Assembly (NCBI GenBank): GCA_016806645.1
Contig: JACSYO010001932.1
Span: 222,501-286,500 of the forward strand
Direction of reading: 5' to 3'
Source of the DNA: Ophiodon elongatus
Lineage: Eukaryota; Chordata; Actinopteri; Perciformes; Hexagrammidae
DNA length: 64,000 bases
The translations under genes and the position numbers were made by a program. Shown piece by piece: positions 30,301 through 43,198 of the stretch. The first letter of the stretch is position 1, and every line of letters starts with the position of its first letter. A model generated the notes under the pieces. It was not told the DNA's origin. It did not search any database and was given only the letters and a program-made list of their open reading frames with translations.

Positions 30301-32153
30301 CATACAGTGTGTTGCATTCATGCTGGTGAGAAATCTCCTCTCTGGGGCTTTTTCTCTTTTTTTTCCCAAGCCAAAAAGTTATTTTAAAAAATCAATAAAC
30401 TTTCTCATAAGGGGTTGGGAAATGCAACTTAATATTTGTTTAAATTCGTTGGATCTAAAACTCTGTCTCAACCATAAAGCAAATGAAAGAATGAATAGCT
30501 TTTCAACATTTGCATTATATCAATTACAGAGCAAATGTCTGTAAAAAAGTTAAAAAGTAGTACTTTAACTAGCAATTTGCGGACTTCCCTGTTTGTACAT
30601 AAACTTTCAAAATAAAAGTCCAAAAGCAGGCATGTGACCCATTTCTGTGGTGATGTCACATACTAAAATCTGGATCATGGAAAAAGTGGTTATTTTTAAA
30701 GGTTGTCTGGTGTAAATATAGATATTCAGAGACTCACCTGAGAGCGGTGTCATTATGGAAATGATAAATAAGCTGCCGTACAAGAAGAATACAACAGCTC
30801 CAGAAAGAGGAGAGTGATCCATCATACAGCCCCTTAAAGCCCTTCGCTCTGTGTGCATTATTTAGGGGTTTCAGAGAGACCCTGGGGGAAATATGGTGCA
30901 AGAACCAGTGGGAGCAGGAAAAAGGGAAATGACAGGGTAAAGAATAATGCAGGAGGTGGACATCTAATGTTGTACTAAAGGAGCTAAGGTAATTAGATGC
31001 TTGTAAATGGGGAAATCCAACTCCTCACCTTATCTTGTCAACGTGCCTTAATGCTTTGATACAGATCACATTGTTGTCTGTCCTTGCTTTCACTTTACAA
31101 AGCAGTCAAAACACACAAGACAAGGCAAATAATAGCACCATAATGTAATAGTGTAATGTAATGGTTTGTCATCTCTAATGAGGATTAAAAGAAAGAAACT
31201 ATACAGACCATAACATACTATGTTCTAATAGCTATTCAATTCAATTATATTTTAGTCTGGTTAATTACAATAACAATGCCACAGCCATAATATTCCAACA
31301 GTTGCTGCTGTATAGCAGCCACAACCTTTACAGCCTGTGGTGCTTTGTAAACGTAAAAAGCACAATTGCAGCTCTTCGTTGCAGAATTGATTTAAATAAT
31401 TGTTAGTTCGTGATTAGATGCTCGGTGCTCCAGTGATTCATTAAAAACAATCATACTATTCAGGGTCATGCTTCCGGCTCTCAGGCATTTTCTTTAGCCT
31501 TTAAGATTTGAATGCAGTGGGTTTGTGGGATTTTCCCGTGATTTAAAAAATTCAATTATATATTTTGGAGAGTTTCATAAAACACTTAAAAAGATCTATC
31601 TAATTAGAGAAGACTTATCTATGATGCAGTGCAAGATTTCTTCAGACTTGTGCTACACATTTAATCTCCATTAGCCTTCGTTTAAAGGAATGAATAACAA
31701 AGACACTTATGCAAATGCAAGCCACAGCTTGTGTTCACCTCGGGTCCAACAGGCAAAACCATAGGTTTATCAGAGCATATTAAAAATGATGTAATATAAT
31801 AGTTGTTTTCGGGTGCAAATCATTTGTTGTTTGAGTTACCTGGGCAAGTGCAGCATGCTCAATGAGAAATGACAAAAAACCACAAAGAATGTCAGACAAT
31901 GATTAGATATTTTCATTAAAGTGTTATATTTGGAAAGACACACTGTTAGACTATAAAAGGATGAGATGTTCTATCATGACTAAGCGTTTAATTGCCCTTT
32001 CGTGGAGCCGCAGACGTTTGTCTCATCTCCAGCTCCCTTGCTCACTCCCGTCCCACTCACTCTTTGTCTTTCTCTCGCCTTTTGTTTGGACTATTCGTTT
32101 CACATTGTCTCAGCTCAAAGAGCAGTTACTCTGAGATTAGCAGAGAAGGACCG

Positions 32154-32155
<2 letters not shown>

Positions 32156-32198
<43 letters not shown>
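32156..32198. repeat. (GT)n microsatellite
   Basis: About 21 GT units. Confidence 0.95.
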
Positions 32199-32201
<3 letters not shown>

Positions 32202-34204
32202 TGACTCGAGTAGTGTGGAGAGTATTGTCGAATGCTTGCAGTATGGAGGGCGCAGACGAGTGATGATGCACGCTCGGTTAAACTCTGTCCACTGGGGCGT
32301 TACGCGGAAAGTGTGTGAAGCGTATGCAAGTGTGTCAGACGGGGTGATGACGATTAGCCTGCGATGAACGAGATTGAGAAAACAACTTCTACAATTTTGA
32401 AAGAGACACGAGAGAGACAAAAAGAGACTCTTTTGTGCGTAGTTTGTTTTTTTTCGTGATCACAAAACACCTATAACTGAATGAGTTCATGCGGCACACT
32501 GAGGAGCGCCGGTTGCTGAGAGTCATCACTGAGTCCAATACGGAGAGCAGAGAGAGCACAAAGCCCCCCAAGAGGGCTTTATATTATTTGCCAACCAGAG
32601 TCATGTGCCCGCAGTAGTGAGCCAGTGCTTGGTAGAGGTGTTTAACAATGACTGGATGTGCAGATGTCCAACTCTAGTGTTGGGTCACAGGGTGACTGTT
32701 CCTGGGTAACTCGAAGAAGCCATCAAATATTTAGCTGGCCTCCTTTTCATGATCATGGTATGTAAACAAACATATTATCTGTGTGATTGACACACGATCT
32801 TTTGGCCGGGCACGACAGTGAAAGCCTAGACAGCTCTTTAGTGGGAAAGGAAAAGAGGGTCACCGAGGAGGATTAATTATCAAATTAATTTCCCAAAAAT
32901 GTGATCAGACTACTGGGAATGTTACACTTCCGCAGGTCCACTTTGAGGAGCACAGTTTTTGTAAAGTAAGCAAGCTGTTGGCTAATCTGTTTCAAGAGAC
33001 AAATGAGAAGGTGAGAGACAAATCTGTTTTGCTGCTGCACCCCGTGTGCTGTGAGTTGTTGCTGTTGTTTTTTAGGGCACCCTATCTGCTAATGAATGTT
33101 CCTTCATTTTCCTTTTCCATGCCCATGTGTTTCTCCTCACTCAGTTTTCCTACTTTACACATAGGGAAGCACTTCATGCAGGATGGGTGAAATTAAATTA
33201 AAGTGATCAAACACAATTCACAATTTAATTGTGGTAAATGCACGAAGGTGGATGGAAAACTCATTAAAGAGGGAAGATGAATAATGGAGGAGGTTGTGTT
33301 GGTGTTGTGCTAGCTTAGTTTACATCTTCGCTGGATGGAGCGCTGTTGTGGCTTCTCGGGTGGGGGGAGGGGTGGGGGGGGGGTTGGGGCAGGTGGGGAG
33401 GTCAGAGACAAAGCAAGGCAGGAGCAGGAGGAGGAGGAGGAGGAGGAGGAAGAGGCCGGCAGGGCAGTGAGCCAGAGTGTCTCAGCACTGCGTAGTGAAA
33501 GTGAGGAGACGGCTTTACTGAAAGGCCCAGCCAGCACCTGCCTCATCAGGCAAAAATGGAAAAAGGTTAGCCAGCGGCAGCCATGACAGGAAACACAACC
33601 TTCCTCATTGTTGTTGGTGGAAAAAAAAACTGTGGGTGAGAATTGCTTCATGCAATGCGATAGTCTGCCTGATTCTGCATGTTTAATGCATAGTTTGATT
33701 TTCTGAATGTTACCTGCTAATGTCTAATCAACTGTGTGTGAGTTGCACTTTTCACTTTGCACTGTTTAATTGTAAAAGAAAAGTGCTTTTTTTTATGATG
33801 TGAAGAGATTATTTTTATTCCAATTCTGATTCTAAAATGTATGCTTGTGGTCCCACTGTGAAATAATAAACAATCATCATCTCTTTGAAGCAGTTATTGA
33901 TAAGCCATCACGTGGTGCTTCATGCCTTTAGGCAGATATAAAGCAAAAATGTACCATGAGTCTATATGTGCACAGCCGCGTGGTGAAGGTGACAAATGAA
34001 GCCGACTGGTTGTCGGTGGCTATGGGTGCTATAGGTGTCATGTGACCGGTGTTGCATGGTCAGTGTGGTAACCAGAGCAGGAATCTCCTTTAAAGAACAA
34101 AGAGTTCAGGGCTCCATCAGGAGCAAAGACTGTTGCACAATCTGGCATAAAAACATTTATATGGACATTCAGACCAGTGCACGCATGCATTCCTACACAC
34201 AGAT

Positions 34205-34205
<1 letters not shown>

Positions 34206-34260
<55 letters not shown>
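34206..34260. repeat. (CA)n microsatellite
   Basis: About 27 uninterrupted CA units, the longest dinucleotide array in the window. Confidence 0.95.
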
Positions 34261-34263
<3 letters not shown>

Positions 34264-34574
34264 TCAGAGCTACGGTTACTCCTAACCAGTCATGCTTCCT
34301 CCTGCAAGGTGTCAGGGAGCGTCTGGAAGTGAAAATTAGAAATCACAGGTTTCAAAGTGTGATCTTCTGCACATTTTTTTTACATATGCCTTGTTACAAG
34401 GGACAAGGCCATGATGTGCTATTCTAAATTTAGAGTGTAGCTAAATCGCTGTTGGTTAATCATTTGTCACATTAGCTTTCCTACTGACTAGAATCAGAGT
34501 GACGACTTTAGGGAGCTGGTGGATGGCAAATGATAGCTAATTTGTTGCTAAAAACAAAATTGATTTAATCAGCA

Positions 34575-35153
34575 ATGGCACCATTTACAATAAATGCTTT
34601 CTCAACCTCATTGTCAACAATATTTTCAACTGGATCTAAATGTGGAGAAAGCATTATGTATTCATTAGTCATTCTCCTCAACAGGAGCGTACTCACTTCT
34701 ATTGCGAATCTGTCTTGTCCGCTTTGTCTTTTGGGGTGTCATATATACAAAAAGCCTTTCACGCTGTCACTGCTGGGTTTTTGTGTCCGTTCAGGAAAAA
34801 AATGGGAGTCTCATTTTTTGTTCTTCCCCTGTGGAGTGATCCATTTTAAAACAGAGAGCGGGGCAACGGGTGCAAACTCAGAGAATGAGGGAGGCAGAGA
34901 TGAGGTTCGGCTGGGGGTTTCGGTTGGTACAGAACTGGTGCCGGTGCAGCAGGTGACCTGGTCAGAAACAATGCACTCAGAGTGGCCGATGATTCATTTT
35001 GAGTGTGATTGCACAGCACTGAGAGAGCAGACAAAGAGAGCGTGGTTGAGAAAAACAGTCACCATGAGTAGGAAGACTAACAATTCACAGCTCGTCATTC
35101 AAATCAGAATCGGTCTCCTTTCGATCGGACCTATGTTGTGTTGTGTAGGTTAA
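34575..35153 (+). other. Unassigned 192-codon ORF
   Basis: It starts with a true ATG and is the longest open frame in the desert. I recognise no domain. It has Ser/Cys/Leu-rich segments and a composition like translated non-coding DNA. No splice partners or neighbouring gene structure support it. Most likely chance. Confidence 0.12.
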
Positions 35154-35229
35154 CATTCTGAAAAGCCAAATAATACATTTTTGATTCTTTCAAATGGTGT
35201 TTGCTAACATCATAACATATTCTTGAGGT

Positions 35230-35231
<2 letters not shown>

Positions 35232-35262
<31 letters not shown>
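35232..35262. repeat. (TA)n microsatellite
   Basis: About 15 TA units. Confidence 0.95.
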
Positions 35263-35268
<6 letters not shown>

Positions 35269-36483
35269 AATGAAGTAGCTGTAATTATCGGGGTGGGGGG
35301 GGGATATCCCAGTGACTTGTTGATCACGTTGCTTGCAGTGTGACAACAAGGTCAGAGTTTTACAACGCTTACAGTGTAGTACCTACCAACACATGGACCA
35401 AAAATAGGGCTTCCCACACAGAGAAAAATGGGCAGTTCAAGACTTATTATAGACAGGAGAATAAATATAGCACTCATCATATAATCATCCATATTCAGCG
35501 TTAAAAAGCACTATCTATTCAAGCCACGTGTCATTGAGCATAGTTTCAGCTGTTGAGGAAAGAAAAGTGAATGATGTAATGGGTTATGATGAATATGAAA
35601 AGAGACGTAAAGAATGAAGGTAAAAAATGAAATCTTACTAAATGCTTGGTGTCATTAAACTGTGTAAAATGTTACAGCATCTTAAACTGTCACGAATTCT
35701 GCAATCTTCACAACTATTTTCTTCCATCCATCAGGATGCATTATGAAACTCCCTGTCATTAACTCACTTGCTCTGGTTGTGACTTTGGTCAGCACTTCGC
35801 GGTTTGTTAGTAGACAAAAGATAAAGTAGTCCTTTTTTTTCCCTCTTCATGTTATTGTGATATTAATGGACTGGTCAAGTTTCTCAGAGGAGAGTATTTT
35901 GGACTGGATGTTTGTGATGTCAGTGTGGGCATGTCAGTGGTCATCCTTCCTGTCGCTTCACATCACTCTAACGACCGCCTTTAAGCCGTCTGAAAAGACA
36001 TCTGCCTTTGAAGGTTACTGCTGCGTTTGTGTTTGGAAGGCAGTAAAAGAAATGTGCTTATTGAAAATAAATGATGAAATTCTTGTAAAAAAAAAAAAAG
36101 AAAACACAACTTTAATTTCTAATTACTAACAATCAATGTTTTAATCAGTGTGATTTTTGGTGTTTTATTTTAATTTGGAAACATCTATGTTGCTAATTGC
36201 TGTGGTGTCCCCCTCGCCCCCCCCTCCACCCCCCACTCAAAGATTACTCGTCAATCAGTGTGGCCAAACACATCACGTCCTGTGTACCAGAGGGGTTTTG
36301 CTTTTGTAAATGCTTTCATGAACTGATAATAGGTTGAATCTCTAATGAGATGTATCAATCAACTAAAGACAAGAGCAAAGCAGTTATGTTAAAATGTCAC
36401 AGATCATTACTTGGAGTTAGTGTATAACCACACAGATCCAGCCAGTCCACACAGGTCACGGGGATGCCAGGATGACCTAGATA

Positions 36484-36594
36484 CTAAAAATACCACCAGC
36501 TGCAGTTAATTAGTGAAGTAATAAGATTAGATGGCTCGATTGGAAAGAAATGGACAAGAGCTGGAGTAGGAGGACTAATCCTGTTCAGCAGCTG
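36484..36594. promoter_or_regulatory. Candidate muscle-type enhancer motif cluster
   Basis: Within 111 bp: ctaaaaatac (MEF2-like, 36484-36493), CAGCTG E-boxes at 36497-36502 and 36589-36594, and ttaatta/ctaatc homeobox-like cores. Kir2.2 is expressed in heart and skeletal muscle. Motif density alone is weak evidence, and the site lies 22 kb from kcnj12. Confidence 0.15.
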
Positions 36595-38261
36595 TGAGCC
36601 TAATCACAGACCCATACACAGCATTAATGGGTTTTTTCTCATTCAGCAGAAAGGTTGATGGTATGACATAAGTGTGAGTTTTCATAAATTACTACAACAT
36701 GAGAGTAGTATTTCAATATATGAACCATGGTAATAATGCAAGTACAAAGTAGCTGTAGCAGCCATTGCAAATCTCAGTTATTACTACAGATTGTTTCGAT
36801 TAGATGACTGATTTTTTGCTGAAATTGAACTGAAATGCCCTTTTCATAACTGGCAGACAGAAACACATCATCAGTGTTAAAGCGACTGCACCCAGATTAA
36901 CATGCATTTTGATCAGATGCCTGCTGGAAATGGCATTTGGTCGTTGGCTGAGGTAACCAGGATCCATAAAAAGACAACAAGCGTCAAGGAAGCAGATGCC
37001 AAATCCGAGATGTCGTCAGATAGCTCTGAGCTTTTTGTGTCTGATTGCAATTATCCATGTGGCAAAGTGTAAATGTTGCCTTTTTCACCGAGAACAGAGA
37101 GACAGAGAGAAAAAGACAAAAGAAAATGTCAGCTACAGGTCCTGCAGAGGCATTCCTCAAAACTACAGACAAGACCTTTTAACGTGACAGCGATAAACCG
37201 AAGGCCTGTTTTGGATTTATTATCCCAGTCTGTTGGTGCTGTTGGTGTTCAATTCATTCAATGCTGCTATGATCACTGCAAAGTCTGGCCGAAACCCCCC
37301 TCATGAATATGCTTCAGTTACCACCAACTCTGTAAAGAAGCTAATAATGTAACCTCATGTGGCTATAAACGCTGATCTTTGTGAATTTGACTGCTTTTGC
37401 AATGAGACTCGTTTGTATAGAAAGGGGCCAATTTTGTACCAAATATATGCATAGCAACTCATTTAAATATGTTCAAATAGCGCTGGAGCACTTGCCAGCA
37501 CAGTTACGGATGCATTTGACTATTGCGGGTGCTTTAAAAAAAAATTATTATTTTGTGAATTCACCCCTGAAAGTCCTGTTGTACTTTGGAACTTGCACTT
37601 CTGTGACAGTGCAGTAGTCACTTTTCTGGACAGCCGCACACTCAGCAGTGCTGAGGTCTATAAAAGCTCAGAGCACTTTATCAATCCTCAGGGAGAATAC
37701 GGGAATAAACACAAAGTGATGTGACATTTTGGATTATAAAAAAGGAAGGATAACTGGGAAGAAACAACACCTGTTTCACACAGTAAAGTGAAATTGCACG
37801 CAAAGCTTGGTGATAGTGCTAAACGAATCCAAAAAAGCTCCAAGACATCAGTCAACTGGCTGCAGATGACTGTGACAAGCTGTCATTTTCACTGATTTTC
37901 AGTTTCTATCACCAAGAGGTTGGCAAAGAAACGGAAAAACAAGAAAAGTACACTCAGTAGATCGCCGCCAGGTGTCTGCAACGACCACTGCTGTAATGCC
38001 TTATTGAATGAATACTAACCACAGTCTGATAGGACAGAACACAAACCTCCTCTCTGGCCACTGATCCGTTTACATGACAGATGAAAAGACCACACACCGG
38101 ATAATTATGCATTCTCTTAAAGGTCATAAGGGGAAAAAGTGAGAAAATGTACAGCGTCTTATTAGAGTTCCCAACTCCCTGTGGACATGCCTTTTTACCA
38201 TTATAACCAAAGGTACCAATGTTGAAGTAATAATTGCTCTTGCCAGAGCGCAGTTCATCGC

Positions 38262-38293
38262 GTGTGTGTGTGTGTGTCTGTGTGTGTGTGTGT
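38262..38293. repeat. (GT)n microsatellite, interrupted
   Basis: GT units with one CT interruption. Confidence 0.9.
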
Positions 38294-41200
38294 GATTAGA
38301 GTCGACGTCCCACTCCTGCAGATCATCTTAACACAGCTCCAATTACACAGGAGCTGATTAGATGTTCCCTGTAGAAAAGGCCGGGAGGAATACAGAGGAC
38401 CCAGACAGACAATGAACCACAAAAATTGTGCCTCTGATTATTATGAGAGCAGATAGCGTTGCTGAATGAAAGTTCCTTTTTTTTTAATCCTCAGATGGAT
38501 AGGAGCCAGCCAAATACAACGTTTAGAATACCGATATATTCTCAATAATTATGTTTTTTTTTTGTGTTATCGAACTTTGATGCTCTCAACATTCCTATTA
38601 AAAATAGCCATGCATCCCCCCTTTTGTTCACCGGCCAAACAAAAACAACATGACATCATATTAGTTATCAGACACCATACAAATATTGACCACAAAGGTC
38701 AGTCCTTCTCAGAGATTGAGTAGGAGCGGCTGTCCTTTGCAGGATTCTACACCCGTGCAGAGGGAAATCCATCACCGGAGTGTTAAAGCTACCAAACTGT
38801 CTTCAGACAGAGGCCTCATGAGACCATGATGCAACGCAACCAAAAGACCTTTTATGTTCAGTACTCTCAGTTCTTCTCAGCTAGAAAAAAAATGTCTCGC
38901 TCCAGTACATGTAATGGCTCTCTCCACCTGCTGTACACAAGTAAGCCTCAGCTGAATGCAGCGAGTTCACACCCAATCACCGGAGGTTTCTGAGAATGCA
39001 AAGTGTTTACACCAACAATATGAATTACAAGGCAAAGATCATAAGAAGAAATCCTGGCATTTTGAAAACATTAATTTATGAGCATCGGAAAGGCTAAATA
39101 CCAGAATGGCCTTGCTAATGTTGAATCATGGTGATTACACAGTTTACGGCTGATGTATAAAACTGATTATTAATAAGAAGTAAATGACTACTCCTTAGGC
39201 GTCCAGTGGCGAGAGCTGTCCAGGGTAACTGTTGGTAAAAGGTTGCACGTCCTGGGAGTGTCACCACTCTGCTGGTGCCCTGCCTTGGAGACTTCCTGTG
39301 ACACCAGCTCAGCACGGTCGGTACTTGCCCTGACACTAAGCCGGGCTGACAGCGCTACACAATGTTGACTATCCTTCATAATCCTCCATCCTCAGATACT
39401 TCCCAAACTGCCATGTCTTGGTTAAAAAAAGAAAGAAAATCTCTTTGATTCAAAGGGAGTTTTGAGTGAAGCAATGTCGCAAAAATATTTTCTTTTGCTT
39501 GGAGTTCCTTCAATTTGATCTCTTCATGTTCTATTTACTTGAGGCAGTCGGAAAGAGTTGGCCCACATAGTTCATCTATGTATCAAAATAGCCGGCGCAA
39601 AATGGATGTGACCAATTGTGTCGGCTCAGGAAACAATTTTTAGAGTTAATAATGGAGAAATATACTTTTGTGTCTTCCTTTTACCTCATGACTGTTTTGA
39701 CTATTTATACTCCTCCGTAAAGCCCCTTCTTATATTGAGCTGTACAAATTACAATAGTACCATGAGACTGCAAGGGGAGATAGCTTTCTTTTGATGATGT
39801 GATTAACAGGTTTGACTTTGTCCTGTTTCCCTTCCAAATCCCACTGCGCATGGACAAAATCAATTATGAATTGGATTTAGCTCCTCTTTAACTTTAGCTT
39901 CAAAATAATTGAGGAGTCCAGCCTAAAGGTAACATTTGAGCCTTCTTGAATGGGTACAACATTGGAGTCAACGAAGTTTCCTCTAAAAAATACCGTTCAA
40001 TATTTTATCACCCCACATTACTATTATACCATCGCTTGCAGGAATAAAGCTTTTAATGAAAGCTGCAGGTCTTCTGCCCGTACAGAAGCACACAAACCCT
40101 CCCCGTGGGGTCTTCGGAGGGGGGTGAGGGCGGGAGAGGGGATGGAGGTGAAGAGCAAACTGCTGTAACACAATCGAGGAGGATAGAGTGGTCGGAGGTG
40201 ATAAAGCAGCCGAGGCGATGACGCTCAGAGGACAGTCAGAGGCCGGTGATCAGGGTGCCACCGTGGCTTTTCCATGCCACCACACCCGCCTCCTCACCAG
40301 CCAATTACAGTAATTAGAGGATCGTTTCCAGTTGCTGAAAGATTAAACGCTCAGTTTCCTGGCTGCTAAGATAGCTGTTGCTGGATTGGTTTCAGCATCA
40401 GCGTGGAAAGTGAAAGAGTTATGAAAGAGTTTGTAAAAGAACTAAGAATCACATAACATGCAGTTTTTTCATATCTTATTTACATGACATAAAATTGAAT
40501 ATATGATGATTTGTTGATAATGTGGGCCTCTGGTGAACTACTTCAAACGACAAGTTTTGCTGTTGAGTTTTTGTCCTAAAGTTCCCAGAAATCACAAACA
40601 AACAAACAAACTGTGTGCCCATTTAGTCATAAGGCATAATGCTTATGCAAACTAACCAGTCTTTCTACTTGGTATTACAAAAAATCTTTAATGAACTGTA
40701 GGCTGAATCACTATTTTGTGAACAGAATAGAAAATTACTTAAAGATTTTGAAGAGCATTAGTTTAAGGTCTGATTCTCTACATATACCAAATCAATTTTG
40801 TGAACCACACGCACTTCATGGAAGAACAAGTTCCCTCTATCTGTCATGCATTACTGGCCATTGAGGTTACTGTGTCCTGCTATTGTCGCGGCCACTTGAG
40901 GTCTTATGTGTGGCAAATGAGCCAAATCCAAAATATGAGAATAAAGCATCACTACTTTGGATCTTCTCCCCGTCCTCTACTGTTGTTGCCTTGTGACGCT
41001 CTGATGTGACACAGAGAATGATCCTGCAGCGTTAGCACACTATGAGTAACACCCCAACACAGAAATGAAACTCACAAACTGAAGGAGAAGGATATTGCCT
41101 GTGAGTTGTTTTTCAAGTATGATGCAGCTGCATCAGTTCCTTAGACAGATACTATTACCTGAGCTGGGATAGACCTATAATCATTCTGATAGATCCTTGT

Positions 41201-43164
41201 ATTAACTTTATCCATCTATCTATTCACTATATCCACTTATTAGTGATGCGGGACTCATTGACATAACTGCTCTCTAATTTGTATTAACTTTGCTGTCTAA
41301 TAAAAGATCTAACTTTGGCAAAGGCTTGACTCTTGTGGGCACTAATACTATGATAATTATAATGTGATTATAATTATTTGTGGTGTGGAATATTATGTTG
41401 ACCACAAAACATGGCTATTCTAAAAGAGTTGAAATTTGCATCAGAAATAAAATTTGGATTTTATTTTACCTTTTTTTCCTGACTACTATAAATTCCATTC
41501 CCAAAGAGAGATTACAAAGGTTGCTACATTATTATTGGCAAAAAAGTAACTTACCAATGTCCTTAAATTAATGGTTATATGTATAGGGGCCATGTATTAA
41601 ATTACATTTAACTAGTGCGACAAAAAAGATGCACAGTACATTGATCAAACTAATGTAGAGATCAATATCAATGATATAACTGAACTCCTTATTGTTTGAA
41701 TCCTGAAGTCTGTTGTCTTTACTACTCTGGACAAACACGATGCATGACTTTAGGACTGATCTAGGCCCAGTAATTCATGAAAGTAGTAGTTACAGAGTTA
41801 GCGTTCACTTTAAAAAAAAAAAAAAATCAAAATCAATTTGTCAGATATGCAATAGGATGACAGAGTTCAGAAGGGGTGAGATGGAGTTACAGGTGAGACA
41901 AAACCTCAGAGGGTGTTCTCGGTTCCTCGTCCTACTGACGCGGGTATTGTTGGGTTAATAAGAGCCTCTCCCCATCAGTGTAATAGAGAAGAGTGGTGGC
42001 TGTCAGTTTGCACCTCTTCTTTCATGGAGCTGCAGGTCTGAACCTAATGGTGACATGAGGGCTCACTCAGGAGGCTCATTGCTGTAATGAGAGCACCCCA
42101 TCCCAGTGTCTCCCGAGTTGGATAATGTTATGAACGCACAGCTTTCGGCTTTAATGCCAGAGGATTAGATGCACTAAAGCTAAATGTTACATAAGTTTGA
42201 GTCCTCCATCGCTGAAGTCTCCAGAGTAATGAAATTATCTCCCGCAGAACACGAGAACGAGTTCCCTCCCCACCAAAGTTTCAAAAGGTATGACTTTGGG
42301 TCCAAATTAACTTTATATTATATCCTATTTGAATACAAAATTATTGAAACATTAATTTACTGTTTGAATGTAAAGATTTGTAAATGGTTTATCGCTGTCT
42401 AAAGTGTCAGATGGCTGCCCTTGCTTTTACTTTTTTTTACATTTGCTATTATTTACTTTGGCTGATTTTAATAACTCTGTAATACTGTTTTGAAAGGAGC
42501 TAGTGAATACAGTATTACAGTATTATTGAGATTCCCTGATACACATGTGTCATATTAACAATTGTTTATATATTGTATAAAACTTTTGCTGTTCAGTCTA
42601 AACTTGCTCTAAAATCATAATAAGAATAATAATCATAATAAGAAACCTTAAGGCAGAGAATTCACCTGTTGCTCAAAAGGAATAGCTTTTTTTTTATTAA
42701 CATGAAGCCATAGATTTTTCACGTCCACTACAGTATAATTAGATATCATCAAAGTGCCTGATTCAAAAGGGGTAAGTCATAAAGGCTGCAAAACCATGAA
42801 TTCAATAAATGATACATAAATAAATCAGAATTTTGCAAGATCACAAACAGAAAAAAAGGAAAAACACACTGAGAATGATAGCTGATGGTATTATAATTAG
42901 AAAGTACTTTTGATTTCTCCAATACCATAGTTCTAATTAAAATAGGATTCTTAAACAGAGTTTGTAAGCTCTCTCCCAAAATGTGATTCTCATGACTAAA
43001 ATGAGGGCTGACTTTTAATAATTTCACACAGCTTCAGTCTATTTCTCACTTCTCATCCACACGCCCACAGTGAGAGCTGCTAAAGAGGGACAGCAACTCA
43101 AAAAGCTTAATCTCACCCAGAGCCAAAGTGAATCTCACTGGGTAACCTTGGGTCAGTGACACCT

Positions 43165-43166
<2 letters not shown>

Positions 43167-43196
<30 letters not shown>
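43167..43196. repeat. (AC)n microsatellite
   Basis: About 15 AC units. Confidence 0.95.

Positions 43197-43198
<2 letters not shown>

Larger units (their letters stand above)
25311..34000. other. Intergenic region, left third of gene desert
   Basis: No ORF with recognisable protein similarity. It contains GA (27860-27880) and GT (32156-32198) microsatellites, two repeat fragments, a tight hairpin at 29943 and a G-rich/GAG tract near 33358-33452. Confidence 0.75.

Noticed and set aside
34035..34427. 130-codon ORF with a His-Thr run
   Set aside because: Translation of a CA microsatellite and flanks only.
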